Of a stretch of DNA of 64,000 nucleotides, positions 27,511 through 36,229 are shown piece by piece. Under the pieces are notes generated by a model that was given only the letters and a program-made list of their open reading frames with translations, ran no database searches and had not been told where the DNA came from. The position numbers were made by a program, and so were the translations under genes. The stretch is from contig CAXTIG010000012.1 of the NCBI GenBank assembly GCA_964244295.1, positions 80,886 to 144,885 of the forward strand, in the 5' to 3' direction. This stretch comes from JAJAZB01 sp964244295 (GTDB taxonomy: Bacteria; Bacteroidota; Bacteroidia; Cytophagales; Spirosomataceae). Every line of letters begins with the position of its first letter. Positions within the stretch are counted from its first letter, which is position 1.

Positions 27511-30500
27511 ATGCAGGTAAGCAGTTTCTTCCTCGGCGACTCTCCAGCCCTGGCCGGTGTCCTCACCGGCCACCCGTTCCGGCGTTGGAAAATAGGGTCG
27601 GTGAGGACACCGGCCACGGCGAGAGGGTTGGTATTCTCCCTGCTGCTGGGTCTGAGTTCGTGCGGGCGGCAGGAGGCGGGTGCCAACACCCTGTTCACCC
27701 TGGTTTCTCCCGAAAACTCCGGGGTTCAGTTCCGCAACGACCTCAGCGAAACGGACGAGTTCAGCCTGCTCAATTACATTTATTTTTACAACGGCGGCGG
27801 CGTGGCCGTGGGCGATGTCAACGGTGACGACTTGCCCGATCTGTACTTTACGGCCAACCAACTGCCCAATAAATTGTACCTCAACCGGGGCAACTTTCAG
27901 TTTGAAGACGTCACCGAAAAAGCGGGCGTGGCCGGCGCGAAAGGCTGGAAAACCGGCGTGACGATGGCCGACGTGAACGGCGACGGCGCGTTGGATATTT
28001 ACGTCTGCCGGGTCAACCACCGTAACCAGGAAGGGGCCAACGAGTTGTTTATCAACAACGGAAAGTCCCCCCTCGAGGGGGGAGAGGGGGGTATTCCTAC
28101 CTTCACCGAAAAAGCGGCGGAGTACGGCCTCGACCACCAGGGCTACAGCACGCAGGCGGCATTTTTCGATTATGACCGCGATGGCGACCTCGACTGCTAC
28201 CTGCTCAACCATTCGCTCCGGGCCGTGGGTGCCCTCGGCGATACCAGCCTGCGGGCCACCCGCGACCCGGCGGCGGGCGACAAATTATTTCGGAACGACA
28301 GCGAAACCGGCCCCCCGCACTTCACCGACGTGAGCGCCGAAGCCGGAATCCGGGGTAGCAAACTGGGCTACGGCCTGGGCATCGCCGTCGGCGACTTCAA
28401 CCAGGACGGCTGGCCAGACCTCTACGTGTCGAACGATTTTCACGAAAACGATTACCTCTACCTCAACAACGGAGCGGCATCCCCCCCCTTTGAGGGGGGG
28501 CCAGGGGGGGGATCGGGGGGGCCAGGGAGGCCAGGGAGGGTAACCTTCCGCGAAGGCATCGCGCAGGCGATGGGCCACACCAGTGCCTTTTCGATGGGCA
28601 GCGACCTGGCCGATTTCAACAACGACGCGCGCCTCGATCTGGTCACACTCGACATGCAGCCCGAAAAAGAGGAATTCGCCAAATCGTCGGCGGGGGCCGA
28701 TTCATACGACCTGGTTCAGATGAAACTCCGGGCCGGTTTTCACCACCAGTACCCGCGCAACGCCCTGCAACTCAACCGGGGCGACGGGACCTTCAGCGAC
28801 ATTGCTCAACTGGCGGGCGTGTACGCCACCGACTGGAGTTGGAGCGCCCTGCTCAGCGACCTCGACAACGACGGCTTCAAAGACCTCTACATCACCAACG
28901 GCATCGCCCGGCGGCCCGTCGACCTTGACTACTTCAAGTACGTGTCCAGCCCCGAAGCCCAGGCTTCGTTCCGCAACGGGGGATTCAAGGGACAAAGCCG
29001 GAGTTTGATCGAAAAAATGCCCGTCGTCGAAATTCCCAACTTCGCCTACCGCAACAACGGCGACCTCACGTTTACGAACCAGGCCCCGGCCTGGGGCCTG
29101 GACCAGAAAGGGTTCTCGAACGGAGCGGCTTACGCGGATTTGGACGGGGACGGCGACCTGGATTTGGTGGTCAACAACATCAACCAACCCGCCTTCGTGT
29201 ACCGCAACCAGACCAGTCAGCGGTTGGGAAATACGTACCTGAAAATCAAATTGGTGGGTTCGGGGAAAAACACGGGAGGAATCGGGACGAAGGTGCTGGC
29301 CAACGTCGGCGGGAAAACGATTTACCAGGAAGCGATGCCCACGCGGGGCTTTGAATCAGCGGTGGAACCGGTGCTGACGCTGGGCCTGGGCAAAGCCACG
29401 GCGGTGGATACCCTGACCGTAATCTGGCCTGACGGACAGGCGCAGGTGTTGACGCACGTCAAAACAGCCCAACTCCTGACGCTTGACCAACGCGCCGCCA
29501 CGCAGCGGTACGTTTACCCGAAACCTGGCGCGGAACGACTACTTTTTGAAGACGCGACGCTAACAACCCGGATTCCCTACGCTCACGTCGAAAATGAATA
29601 CGTCGATTTTTACGGGGAACCGCTGATGCCGCACCGGCTCTCGACCGAAGGCCCCGACCTGGCCGTGGGCGACGTAAACGGCGACGGTCTCGATGATTTT
29701 TACGTGGGCGGCGCTAAAAATTCGCCCGGTGCGCTGGTGATTCAGGCCAGAAACGGCTCGTTTACGGCCACGGCCGAAGCGGTTTGGAAAGCCGACGTGG
29801 CGGCGGACGACGTGGGAGCCGCTTTTTTCGACGCCGATGGCGACAACGACCTCGATTTGTACGTGGTCAGCGGCGGCAACGAAGGCGGGCCGAACGACGA
29901 AGCGCTGCCCGACCGGCTGTATTTCAACGACGGGAAGGGGCATTTCACGAAATCAACCGGCTCCTTGCCCCCGGTGGCCGCGAATGGTTCCTGCGTAAAA
30001 CCCGCTGATTTCGACGGCGATGGCGACGTGGATTTGTTCGTGGGCAGTCGGTCGGTGCCGGGACGGTACGGACTTTCGCCCGCGAGTCAGTTGCTCGTCA
30101 ACGACGGGAAGGGCCGGTTTACCGAAGTTCCGTTTCAAACGACGTTCGGCGTGCCCGACGTGGGCATGGTCACCGATGCCGTGTGGACCGACGTGGATGG
30201 CGACCGCCGACCCGATTTGGTCACGGTGGGGGAATGGACTCCCATCCGGATTTTCAAAAACACGGGACGGTATTTTACCGAAATCACCGGGGTCTCCGCC
30301 TCCGCCACGGGCTGGTGGAACGCCGTGGCCGCGACCGACGTGGACGGCGACGGCGACCAGGATTTAATCGCCGGGAACCTGGGCTTGAATTCGCAGTTGA
30401 AAGCCAGTCCGACCGAACCCGTGACCGGCTATTTCAAAGACCTCGACGGCAACGGAACGCTCGACGGCATCCTCGCCTACTTCAAAGCGGGTAAGCAGTA

Positions 30501-31038
30501 CCCCGTCGGCACCAAAGACGAACTCTCGACGCAGGTGGTGAGCCTGCGAAAAAAGTACGTCAGCTATCAGGCGTTCGCCCGCAGTACTTTTGCCGACGTG
30601 TTCAGCGCGGACGAGTTGAAAGGAGCCGTTGAAAAACGGGTAACCACGTTCGCCAGCAGCCTCGCCCTCAACGACGGCCAGGGCCATTTTACCTTGAAAC
30701 CGTTGCCGGTGGAAGCCCAGTTTTCGCCCGTGATGACCATCCTGCCCGGCGATTTCGACCGCGACGGGAAGGTGGATTTGCTGTTGGGGGGAAACTTCTT
30801 CGGCGCGGTACCCAACTGGGGCCGCTACGACGCCGGGGCGGGTCTTTTTCTGAAGGGAAGCGGCTCGGCTACGTTTCAGGCCCTTGAACCGGCGAAGAGC
30901 GGGTTCACCCTCCGGGGCGAGGCCCGCGACCTGAAAACCCTGAAGACGACGCGGGGAAACCTGATTCTGGCTACGGGCAACAACCAGCCGGTGCAGGTAT
31001 TCCGACTGCCCGCCGCTGGCCTGAATAAACCGCGTTGA
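27511..31038 (+). CDS. FG-GAP/VCBS repeat protein with ASPIC/UnbV domain (CRTAC1-like), copy 1
   Basis: 1175 residues. Many Ca-binding-like repeats (DVNGDDLPDLYFTANQ, DYDRDGDLDCYLLNH, DLDGDGDLDLVVNN) form an integrin-like propeller. An ASPIC/UnbV domain lies at about 570-660 (GSGKNTGGIGTKVLANVGGK) and a second propeller follows. A lipoprotein-type helix (LVFSLLLGLSSCGRQ) starts only at about residue 40; the 39 residues before it encode a palindromic repeat (27540-27625). Two C/G-rich palindromes also sit in frame at 28066 and 28475. Such genes often follow SusC/SusD in Bacteroidota. No enzyme activity is established. Confidence 0.87.
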   Translation: MQVSSFFLGDSPALAGVLTGHPFRRWKIGSVRTPATARGLVFSLLLGLSSCGRQEAGANTLFTLVSPENSGVQFRNDLSETDEFSLLNYIYFYNGGGVAVGDVNGDDLPDLYFTANQLPNKLYLNRGNFQFEDVTEKAGVAGAKGWKTGVTMADVNGDGALDIYVCRVNHRNQEGANELFINNGKSPLEGGEGGIPTFTEKAAEYGLDHQGYSTQAAFFDYDRDGDLDCYLLNHSLRAVGALGDTSLRATRDPAAGDKLFRNDSETGPPHFTDVSAEAGIRGSKLGYGLGIAVGDFNQDGWPDLYVSNDFHENDYLYLNNGAASPPFEGGPGGGSGGPGRPGRVTFREGIAQAMGHTSAFSMGSDLADFNNDARLDLVTLDMQPEKEEFAKSSAGADSYDLVQMKLRAGFHHQYPRNALQLNRGDGTFSDIAQLAGVYATDWSWSALLSDLDNDGFKDLYITNGIARRPVDLDYFKYVSSPEAQASFRNGGFKGQSRSLIEKMPVVEIPNFAYRNNGDLTFTNQAPAWGLDQKGFSNGAAYADLDGDGDLDLVVNNINQPAFVYRNQTSQRLGNTYLKIKLVGSGKNTGGIGTKVLANVGGKTIYQEAMPTRGFESAVEPVLTLGLGKATAVDTLTVIWPDGQAQVLTHVKTAQLLTLDQRAATQRYVYPKPGAERLLFEDATLTTRIPYAHVENEYVDFYGEPLMPHRLSTEGPDLAVGDVNGDGLDDFYVGGAKNSPGALVIQARNGSFTATAEAVWKADVAADDVGAAFFDADGDNDLDLYVVSGGNEGGPNDEALPDRLYFNDGKGHFTKSTGSLPPVAANGSCVKPADFDGDGDVDLFVGSRSVPGRYGLSPASQLLVNDGKGRFTEVPFQTTFGVPDVGMVTDAVWTDVDGDRRPDLVTVGEWTPIRIFKNTGRYFTEITGVSASATGWWNAVAATDVDGDGDQDLIAGNLGLNSQLKASPTEPVTGYFKDLDGNGTLDGILAYFKAGKQYPVGTKDELSTQVVSLRKKYVSYQAFARSTFADVFSADELKGAVEKRVTTFASSLALNDGQGHFTLKPLPVEAQFSPVMTILPGDFDRDGKVDLLLGGNFFGAVPNWGRYDAGAGLFLKGSGSATFQALEPAKSGFTLRGEARDLKTLKTTRGNLILATGNNQPVQVFRLPAAGLNKPR
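27540..27625. repeat. Palindromic element inside the N-terminal coding part of the FG-GAP gene
   Basis: Arms 27540-27568 and 27599-27625 (core TGGCCGGTGTCCTCACCG and its complement) are imperfect inverted repeats. The element encodes residues about 10-38, before the lipoprotein-type helix. It belongs to a different sequence type from the GTCATCC family. Confidence 0.82.
28066..28083. repeat. C/G-rich palindrome in the FG-GAP coding sequence (first)
   Basis: TCCCCCCTCGAGGGGGGA is an 18-base perfect palindrome followed by another G tract. It encodes SPLEGGEGG between two FG-GAP repeats (after LFINNG), where the paralogue downstream has a different loop (NDAQGTPRF). Confidence 0.8.
28475..28541. 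repeat. C/G-rich insert in the FG-GAP coding sequence (second)
   Basis: A C8 run, TTTGA and several G tracts encode a Pro/Gly-rich stretch (ASPPFEGGPGGGSGGPGRPG). It sits exactly where the paralogue has a tight NGTF turn after LYLN. It keeps the reading frame. Confidence 0.78.
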
Positions 31039-31085
31039 AGCGAATTATAAGTTGTTTAGGATTTCAAAAAAAGTAGCTGAATCGT

Positions 31086-31177
31086 GCGGGGGTCACCCTG
31101 AGCGGAGTCGAAGGGCGTGCGGTGGGCCAGCGCTGACCAGCCGCACGCCCTTGGACTCCGCTCAGGGTGACCCCCGC
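31086..31177. repeat. Palindromic element, GTCAYCC family (copy 5)
   Basis: Arms 31086-31122 and 31141-31177 are 37-base inverted repeats with one mismatch and a 18-base centre. It separates the two FG-GAP genes. Confidence 0.92.
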
Positions 31178-31266
31178 ATCTAAAAAATCGAAATCTTAAA
31201 CTGCTTCGGCGTTTATCCACCGCTTTTTTACAAATCGTGCTTACTACGTTTTCGCTTCGTTTCCGA

Positions 31267-34200
31267 ATGACCGCCCTTCGAATCACTCCGTTTTATCTAC
31301 TGCTGATGGCTCTGGCGGGGTGTCAATCCGCGTCCACCGAACGGGACAAACCAGCGGATGAATCGGGTCCCGCGTTGTTTACCCTGCTGAAGCCCGAACA
31401 GACCGGTGTGACGTTCAGCAACGACCTGACCGAGGGCCTGAACACGAACGTGCTGATGTACGAATATTTTTACAACGGCGGCGGCGTGGCCGTTGGCGAC
31501 CTGAACGGCGACGGGCGGGAAGACCTTTATTTTTCGGCCAACATGACGCCCAACCGGCTCTACCTCAACCGGGGCCGGATGCAGTTTGCCGACGTCACCG
31601 ACGCGGCCGGAGTGGCCGGGCGGGAAGGCCCCTGGAAAACCGGCGTGACGATGGCTGACGTGAACGGCGACGACAAGCTCGACCTGTTCGTCTGCTACTC
31701 CGGGAAGTTGTCGGGGGCGAAGCGGGTCAACCAGTTGTTCATCAACCAGGGCAACGACGCCCAGGGAACGCCCCGGTTTTCGGAACAAACCGAACGCTAC
31801 GGCCTGGCCGATTCAACGTACAGCACGCAGGCCGTTTTTTTTGACTACGACCAGGACTCGGACTTGGATTTGCTGCTGCTCAACCACAACCCCAAACGCC
31901 TCAGCCTCGACGACGTGAGCATTGCCGAACTGGCCAAACGGCCCGATTTGCAGAGCGGCGTCCGGCTTTTTCAGCAAACGGGGGGCCGCTTCCGCGACGT
32001 AACCCGGCAGGCGGGGATGAAAAACTCGGCGCTTTCCTACGGACTGGGCGCAGGCGTGGCCGACGTCAACGGCGACAACCTCCCCGATATTTACCTCTCC
32101 AACGACTACAGCGTTCCCGATTATTTGTACCTCAACGTGGGCAACGGCACCTTCCGCGACCAGTTGGGTCAGAGCCTGGGGCACACCTCGCAGTTTTCAA
32201 TGGGCAACAACGTGGCCGACGTCAACAACGACGGCTTGCCCGACCTGTTTACCCTCGATATGCTGCCCGAAGACAACCATCGGCAGAAACTGCTCTTCGC
32301 ACCCGACAACTACGAGGCCTTCGACCTCAACCTCCGGGCGGGATTCCATTCCCAGTACATGCGGAACATGCTCCACCTCAACAACGGCAACGGGAAATCC
32401 GGGCTGCCGACGTTCAGCGAGGTGGGTCAATTGGCGGGACTCTCGAACACGGATTGGAGCTGGGCACCGCTCTTCGCCGATTACGACAACGACGGCTGGA
32501 AAGACCTCTTCGTGACCAACGGCTACACCCGCGACTACACCAACATGGACTTTCTGAAGTACATGGGCGATTTTTTGCAGGAAAACCGGGGCAACGTGCG
32601 GCGGCAAAACCTGCTGGACCTGGTGCAGAAGATGCCCGCGTCGGGGGTGGTCAATTACCTGTTTAAAAACAACGGCGACCTCACCTTCAGCGACAAAAGC
32701 CGGGCCTGGGGCCTGACGCTGCCCTCCAACAGCAACGGCGCGGCCTACGCCGATCTCGACGGCGACGGCGACCTTGACCTGGTGATCAACAACATCAACC
32801 AACCGGCGTTTATTTACCAAAATGAAAGCAACGCGCAGTCGAAAAATCACCACCTGACGGTGAAACTGACCGGCAGCGGGTCAAACACCCAGGGACTGGG
32901 CGCGAAGGTGACGATTTACCACCGGGGCAGCCAGCAATACCTCGAGCAGATGCCCACGCGGGGCTACCAGTCGAGCGTCTCGCCGCTGCTGCATTTCGGC
33001 CTGGGGGAGGCGCCCGGCATCGACTCCCTGCGGGTGGTTTGGCCCGGCGGGATGGAACAGCGCTTGCGTAACCCCAGGGCCGACCAGACGCTGACGCTCC
33101 GGGAATCGGAGGCCGCCGCGCCGCGCCGGGTACCGGTTCTAACCCGGCCGGTTTTTGAAGAAATTACCTCGCCCCTCGCGTACCGGCACCCGGTTAAAAC
33201 CAGCAACGATTTCAAGCGCCAACCCCTGCTGGTGAGTCCGCTGTCGTTTTCGGGGCCGTGTTTGGTGAAGGGCGACGTGAACCGCGACGGTCTCGACGAC
33301 GTCTTCGTCGGGGGGGGGAGCGGGCAGGCGGGGGCGGTGTTTATCCAGCAAAAAGGCGGCTCGTTCCGGCAAAAATCGCAGGCCGCCCTCCAAACCGACC
33401 GCGCCCAGGAAGACGCCGACGCCGCTTTTTTCGACGCCAACGGCGACGGCTTCCCCGATTTGTACGTGGCCAGCGGCGGCTACGCCGAGTTTCAACCCGA
33501 CGATGCCCGGCTGCAAGACCGGCTCTACCTCAACGACGGCCAGGGGAATTTCACCAAAAAAGCAGATGCCCTGCCCGACACACGGGTCAGCAAAAGCTGC
33601 GTGCGGGTCAGCGACGTCAACGGCGACGGCAAGGCCGATTTGTTCGTCGGGGGTCGGGTCATTCCGGGCCGGTACCCGGAAGCGCCGCGCAGCTACCTGC
33701 TCCTGGGCGACGGGCAGGGGCATTTTCGCGACGAAACCGCCCGCCTGGCCCCGGCGCTGCAACGCATCGGGATGGTGACCGACGCAGCTTGGGTGGATTT
33801 GAACGGGGATAAAAAAGCGGAATTGCTCGTGGTCGGGGAGTGGATGCCGCTGACGGTATTCGGGCCAGCCAACGGCGCGCTGACCGACCAGACCAGCGCG
33901 TATTTCGACAAAAACTACCGGGGCTGGTGGAACAAACTGCTCGTCGGAGATTTCAACGGGGACGGAAAACCGGACCTCGTCGTGGGCAACCAGGGGCTGA
34001 ATTCTCAGTGCAAAGCCAGCGAGCAGGAACCGGCGGAATTGTACTACAAGGATTTTGACGACAACGGCTCGGTGGACCCGATTTTCTGTTTTTACGTGCA
34101 GGGCAAAACCTATCCTTTCGTGTTTCGGGATGAATTACTCGACCAACTCAGCGTGATGCGCGCCCGTTTTCCCGACTACGCCAGCTACGCCGATGTCACG

Positions 34201-34617
34201 CTCGACAAGCTTTTCACGGAAGAAGAACGGAAAGGTGCGAATCGCCTGGAGGCTACTTTTCTGAAAACGGCCTACTTTGAAAGCGGGACCACCGGAAAAT
34301 TTGGCCTTAAATCCTTACCGTTGGAAAGCCAGTTCGCCCCCGTCTGCGCCCTGGCCGCGCTGGATTACGACCGCGACGGGCACCTCGACGTATTCCTGGG
34401 CGGCAACCAAAACCAGGCCCGGCTGCGCTTCGGCAAGTACGACGCCAACTACGGCACCCTGCTCCGGGGCGATGGCCGGGGCGGGTTCCGGTACGTGCCG
34501 CAGGTGAAGTCCGGCTTCGCGGTCAAAGGCGACGTGCGGAGTGTGGTGCAGGTGAACCAGACCCTGTTTTTGGGAATCAATCAACAGGCCATCAAAGCAT
34601 TTCAGGTACAAAAATGA
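31267..34617 (+). CDS. FG-GAP/VCBS repeat protein with ASPIC/UnbV domain (CRTAC1-like), copy 2
   Basis: 1116 residues from ATG 31267, which gives a proper lipoprotein signal (FYLLLMALAGCQSAS); GTG 31237 is an alternative. It has the same architecture as copy 1: FG-GAP repeats (DLNGDGREDLYFSANM, DVNGDDKLDLFVCYSG), an ASPIC domain near residues 530-620 (GSGSNTQGLGAKVTIYHRG), then more repeats. Unlike copy 1 it has no palindromic inserts, so it is a useful reference for the intact form. Its stop overlaps the start of the haloperoxidase-like gene (ATGA), so the two are translationally coupled. Confidence 0.9.
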   Translation: MTALRITPFYLLLMALAGCQSASTERDKPADESGPALFTLLKPEQTGVTFSNDLTEGLNTNVLMYEYFYNGGGVAVGDLNGDGREDLYFSANMTPNRLYLNRGRMQFADVTDAAGVAGREGPWKTGVTMADVNGDDKLDLFVCYSGKLSGAKRVNQLFINQGNDAQGTPRFSEQTERYGLADSTYSTQAVFFDYDQDSDLDLLLLNHNPKRLSLDDVSIAELAKRPDLQSGVRLFQQTGGRFRDVTRQAGMKNSALSYGLGAGVADVNGDNLPDIYLSNDYSVPDYLYLNVGNGTFRDQLGQSLGHTSQFSMGNNVADVNNDGLPDLFTLDMLPEDNHRQKLLFAPDNYEAFDLNLRAGFHSQYMRNMLHLNNGNGKSGLPTFSEVGQLAGLSNTDWSWAPLFADYDNDGWKDLFVTNGYTRDYTNMDFLKYMGDFLQENRGNVRRQNLLDLVQKMPASGVVNYLFKNNGDLTFSDKSRAWGLTLPSNSNGAAYADLDGDGDLDLVINNINQPAFIYQNESNAQSKNHHLTVKLTGSGSNTQGLGAKVTIYHRGSQQYLEQMPTRGYQSSVSPLLHFGLGEAPGIDSLRVVWPGGMEQRLRNPRADQTLTLRESEAAAPRRVPVLTRPVFEEITSPLAYRHPVKTSNDFKRQPLLVSPLSFSGPCLVKGDVNRDGLDDVFVGGGSGQAGAVFIQQKGGSFRQKSQAALQTDRAQEDADAAFFDANGDGFPDLYVASGGYAEFQPDDARLQDRLYLNDGQGNFTKKADALPDTRVSKSCVRVSDVNGDGKADLFVGGRVIPGRYPEAPRSYLLLGDGQGHFRDETARLAPALQRIGMVTDAAWVDLNGDKKAELLVVGEWMPLTVFGPANGALTDQTSAYFDKNYRGWWNKLLVGDFNGDGKPDLVVGNQGLNSQCKASEQEPAELYYKDFDDNGSVDPIFCFYVQGKTYPFVFRDELLDQLSVMRARFPDYASYADVTLDKLFTEEERKGANRLEATFLKTAYFESGTTGKFGLKSLPLESQFAPVCALAALDYDRDGHLDVFLGGNQNQARLRFGKYDANYGTLLRGDGRGGFRYVPQVKSGFAVKGDVRSVVQVNQTLFLGINQQAIKAFQVQK

Positions 34618-35948
34618 AAAGAATCGTTGGCTTGATTTGGCTCTTGCCCGCCTTGCTCGACGGCTGCCGTTCTCCGGCGGAAAAGCCGCCGACGCTGGGC
34701 GGCGGGATGGTCAACGCCTTCAGCACCCAGATGACCGAGGTGATGGTTCACGACGTGACGAACCCGCCCCTGGCCGCCCGTTTTTTTGCCTACGCCTGCT
34801 TGGCGGGTTACGAAGTGGTGGCCCAAACCGACCGCGCCTACGCCCCCCTGCACGGAGTACTCAACGCGTACCCGCGCTTCGAAAAACCAGCCAACGCGCA
34901 GGGCTATTCCGTGGAACTCAGCGCCCTGCTGGCGATGGTGGAGACGGCAAAAAAACTCCAGCCTTCCGGTGGTACGTTGCTCCAACCTTACGAAAACCGG
35001 TTGCTCGATTCCTGCCGGACGCTGGGTTTCAGCGACGCGGTGATCGACTCGTCGCGGGCCTACGCGCGGGCCGTCAGCCGGCACGTGCTGGCGTACGCCA
35101 GAGCGGATGGCTACCGCCGGATTAGCAATTACCCCCGGTACACGCCCAGCCCCCGCGAGGGAAACTGGTACCCGACGCCGCCCGGTTTTTTTGCCCCCGT
35201 CGAGCCGTATTTCAACACCGTTCGACCGTTTACGCTCGATACGTGCAGTCAGTTTAAACCCGCCCCGCCGGTGCCGTTTTCGAGCGCCAAAACCTCGGCG
35301 TTTTACGCCCTGATCCAAGGGGTTTACGCGGAGAAACTGCCGGAAGAACACCAACACATTGCCGCCTTCTGGGACTGCAACCCCTTCGCGCTCGACGACA
35401 ACGGGCACTTGGCGGTTGGGTTAAAAAAAATCTCGCCGGGAGCGCACTGGATGGGCATTACAGGCATTGCCTGCCAACAAGCAAACGTGGATTTCGCAAA
35501 GGCGCTCAGAGTTCATACGCTGGTGGCGGTGGGATTGATGGATGCCTTCGTTGCTTGCTGGGACGAGAAGTTTCGCAGCAACCGCATCCGCCCCGAAACG
35601 GCCATTCGCAAGTACCTCGACCCGACCTGGAAGCCCTTTCTCCAAACGCCCCCGTTTCCCGAATACCTGAGCGGGCATTCCACGATTTCGGCGTGCTCGG
35701 CGGTGATTCTGACCCATTTTTTCGGCGAAAATTTTAGGTACACCGATACCGTGGAGCGGCGCTACGGCGTGGCTGACCGACAATTTCAATCCTTTCACCA
35801 GGCGGCGATCGAGGCCGGTATGTCCCGTTTTTACGGCGGCATTCACTTCACCGACGCCATCGACAACGGGCGAACCCAGGGCTTGAAAGTCGGCGAGTGG
35901 GTGCTGGCGAAAACGGAGCGACCAGCGGGGCGGCTGGCTAAGGAGTAG
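34614..35948 (+). CDS. Vanadium-dependent haloperoxidase-like PAP2 lipoprotein
   Basis: 444 residues with a lipoprotein-type signal (LLPALLDGCRS). The PAP2/haloperoxidase active-site motifs are complete: KFRSNRIRP (Lys about 319), SGHS (about 353-356, His 355) and SRFYGGIH (about 404-411, His 411). In the family these bind phosphate or vanadate. Either phosphatase or haloperoxidase chemistry is possible, and the sequence alone does not decide. It overlaps the upstream FG-GAP gene by four bases (ATGA). This FG-GAP plus PAP2 pairing suggests a shared, exported function. Confidence 0.88.
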   Translation: MKRIVGLIWLLPALLDGCRSPAEKPPTLGGGMVNAFSTQMTEVMVHDVTNPPLAARFFAYACLAGYEVVAQTDRAYAPLHGVLNAYPRFEKPANAQGYSVELSALLAMVETAKKLQPSGGTLLQPYENRLLDSCRTLGFSDAVIDSSRAYARAVSRHVLAYARADGYRRISNYPRYTPSPREGNWYPTPPGFFAPVEPYFNTVRPFTLDTCSQFKPAPPVPFSSAKTSAFYALIQGVYAEKLPEEHQHIAAFWDCNPFALDDNGHLAVGLKKISPGAHWMGITGIACQQANVDFAKALRVHTLVAVGLMDAFVACWDEKFRSNRIRPETAIRKYLDPTWKPFLQTPPFPEYLSGHSTISACSAVILTHFFGENFRYTDTVERRYGVADRQFQSFHQAAIEAGMSRFYGGIHFTDAIDNGRTQGLKVGEWVLAKTERPAGRLAKE

Positions 35949-36027
35949 CAGGGCGTGGAGATCGATACTCTCACGCAAGTTCATTATTGAACCTGTTTAG
36001 CTTTTGAGTTTTCAACCGAAAAAGGCA

Positions 36028-36132
36028 GTTGTCACCCCGACGTAGGAGGGATCTCGTTGGGGTACCGGACACTTGACTACCGGCAAAGGAACCGGCAGGC
36101 CGACGAGATCCCTCGTTCCTCGGGATGACAAC
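36028..36132. repeat. Palindromic element, GTCAYCC family (copy 6)
   Basis: Arms 36028-36057 and 36103-36132 are 30-base inverted repeats with a few mismatches around a 45-base centre. It occupies much of the 280-base gap between the PAP2 gene and the ThuA fusion gene. Confidence 0.85.
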
Positions 36133-36229
36133 CCCTTTTTTGAAATTTTAAATAGGTTGACTGTTAGGCAACTACTAATTCGCCACTTGCTTTAACCAAT
36201 TTCCTGATTCAAACCTGACCCAGTTGATT

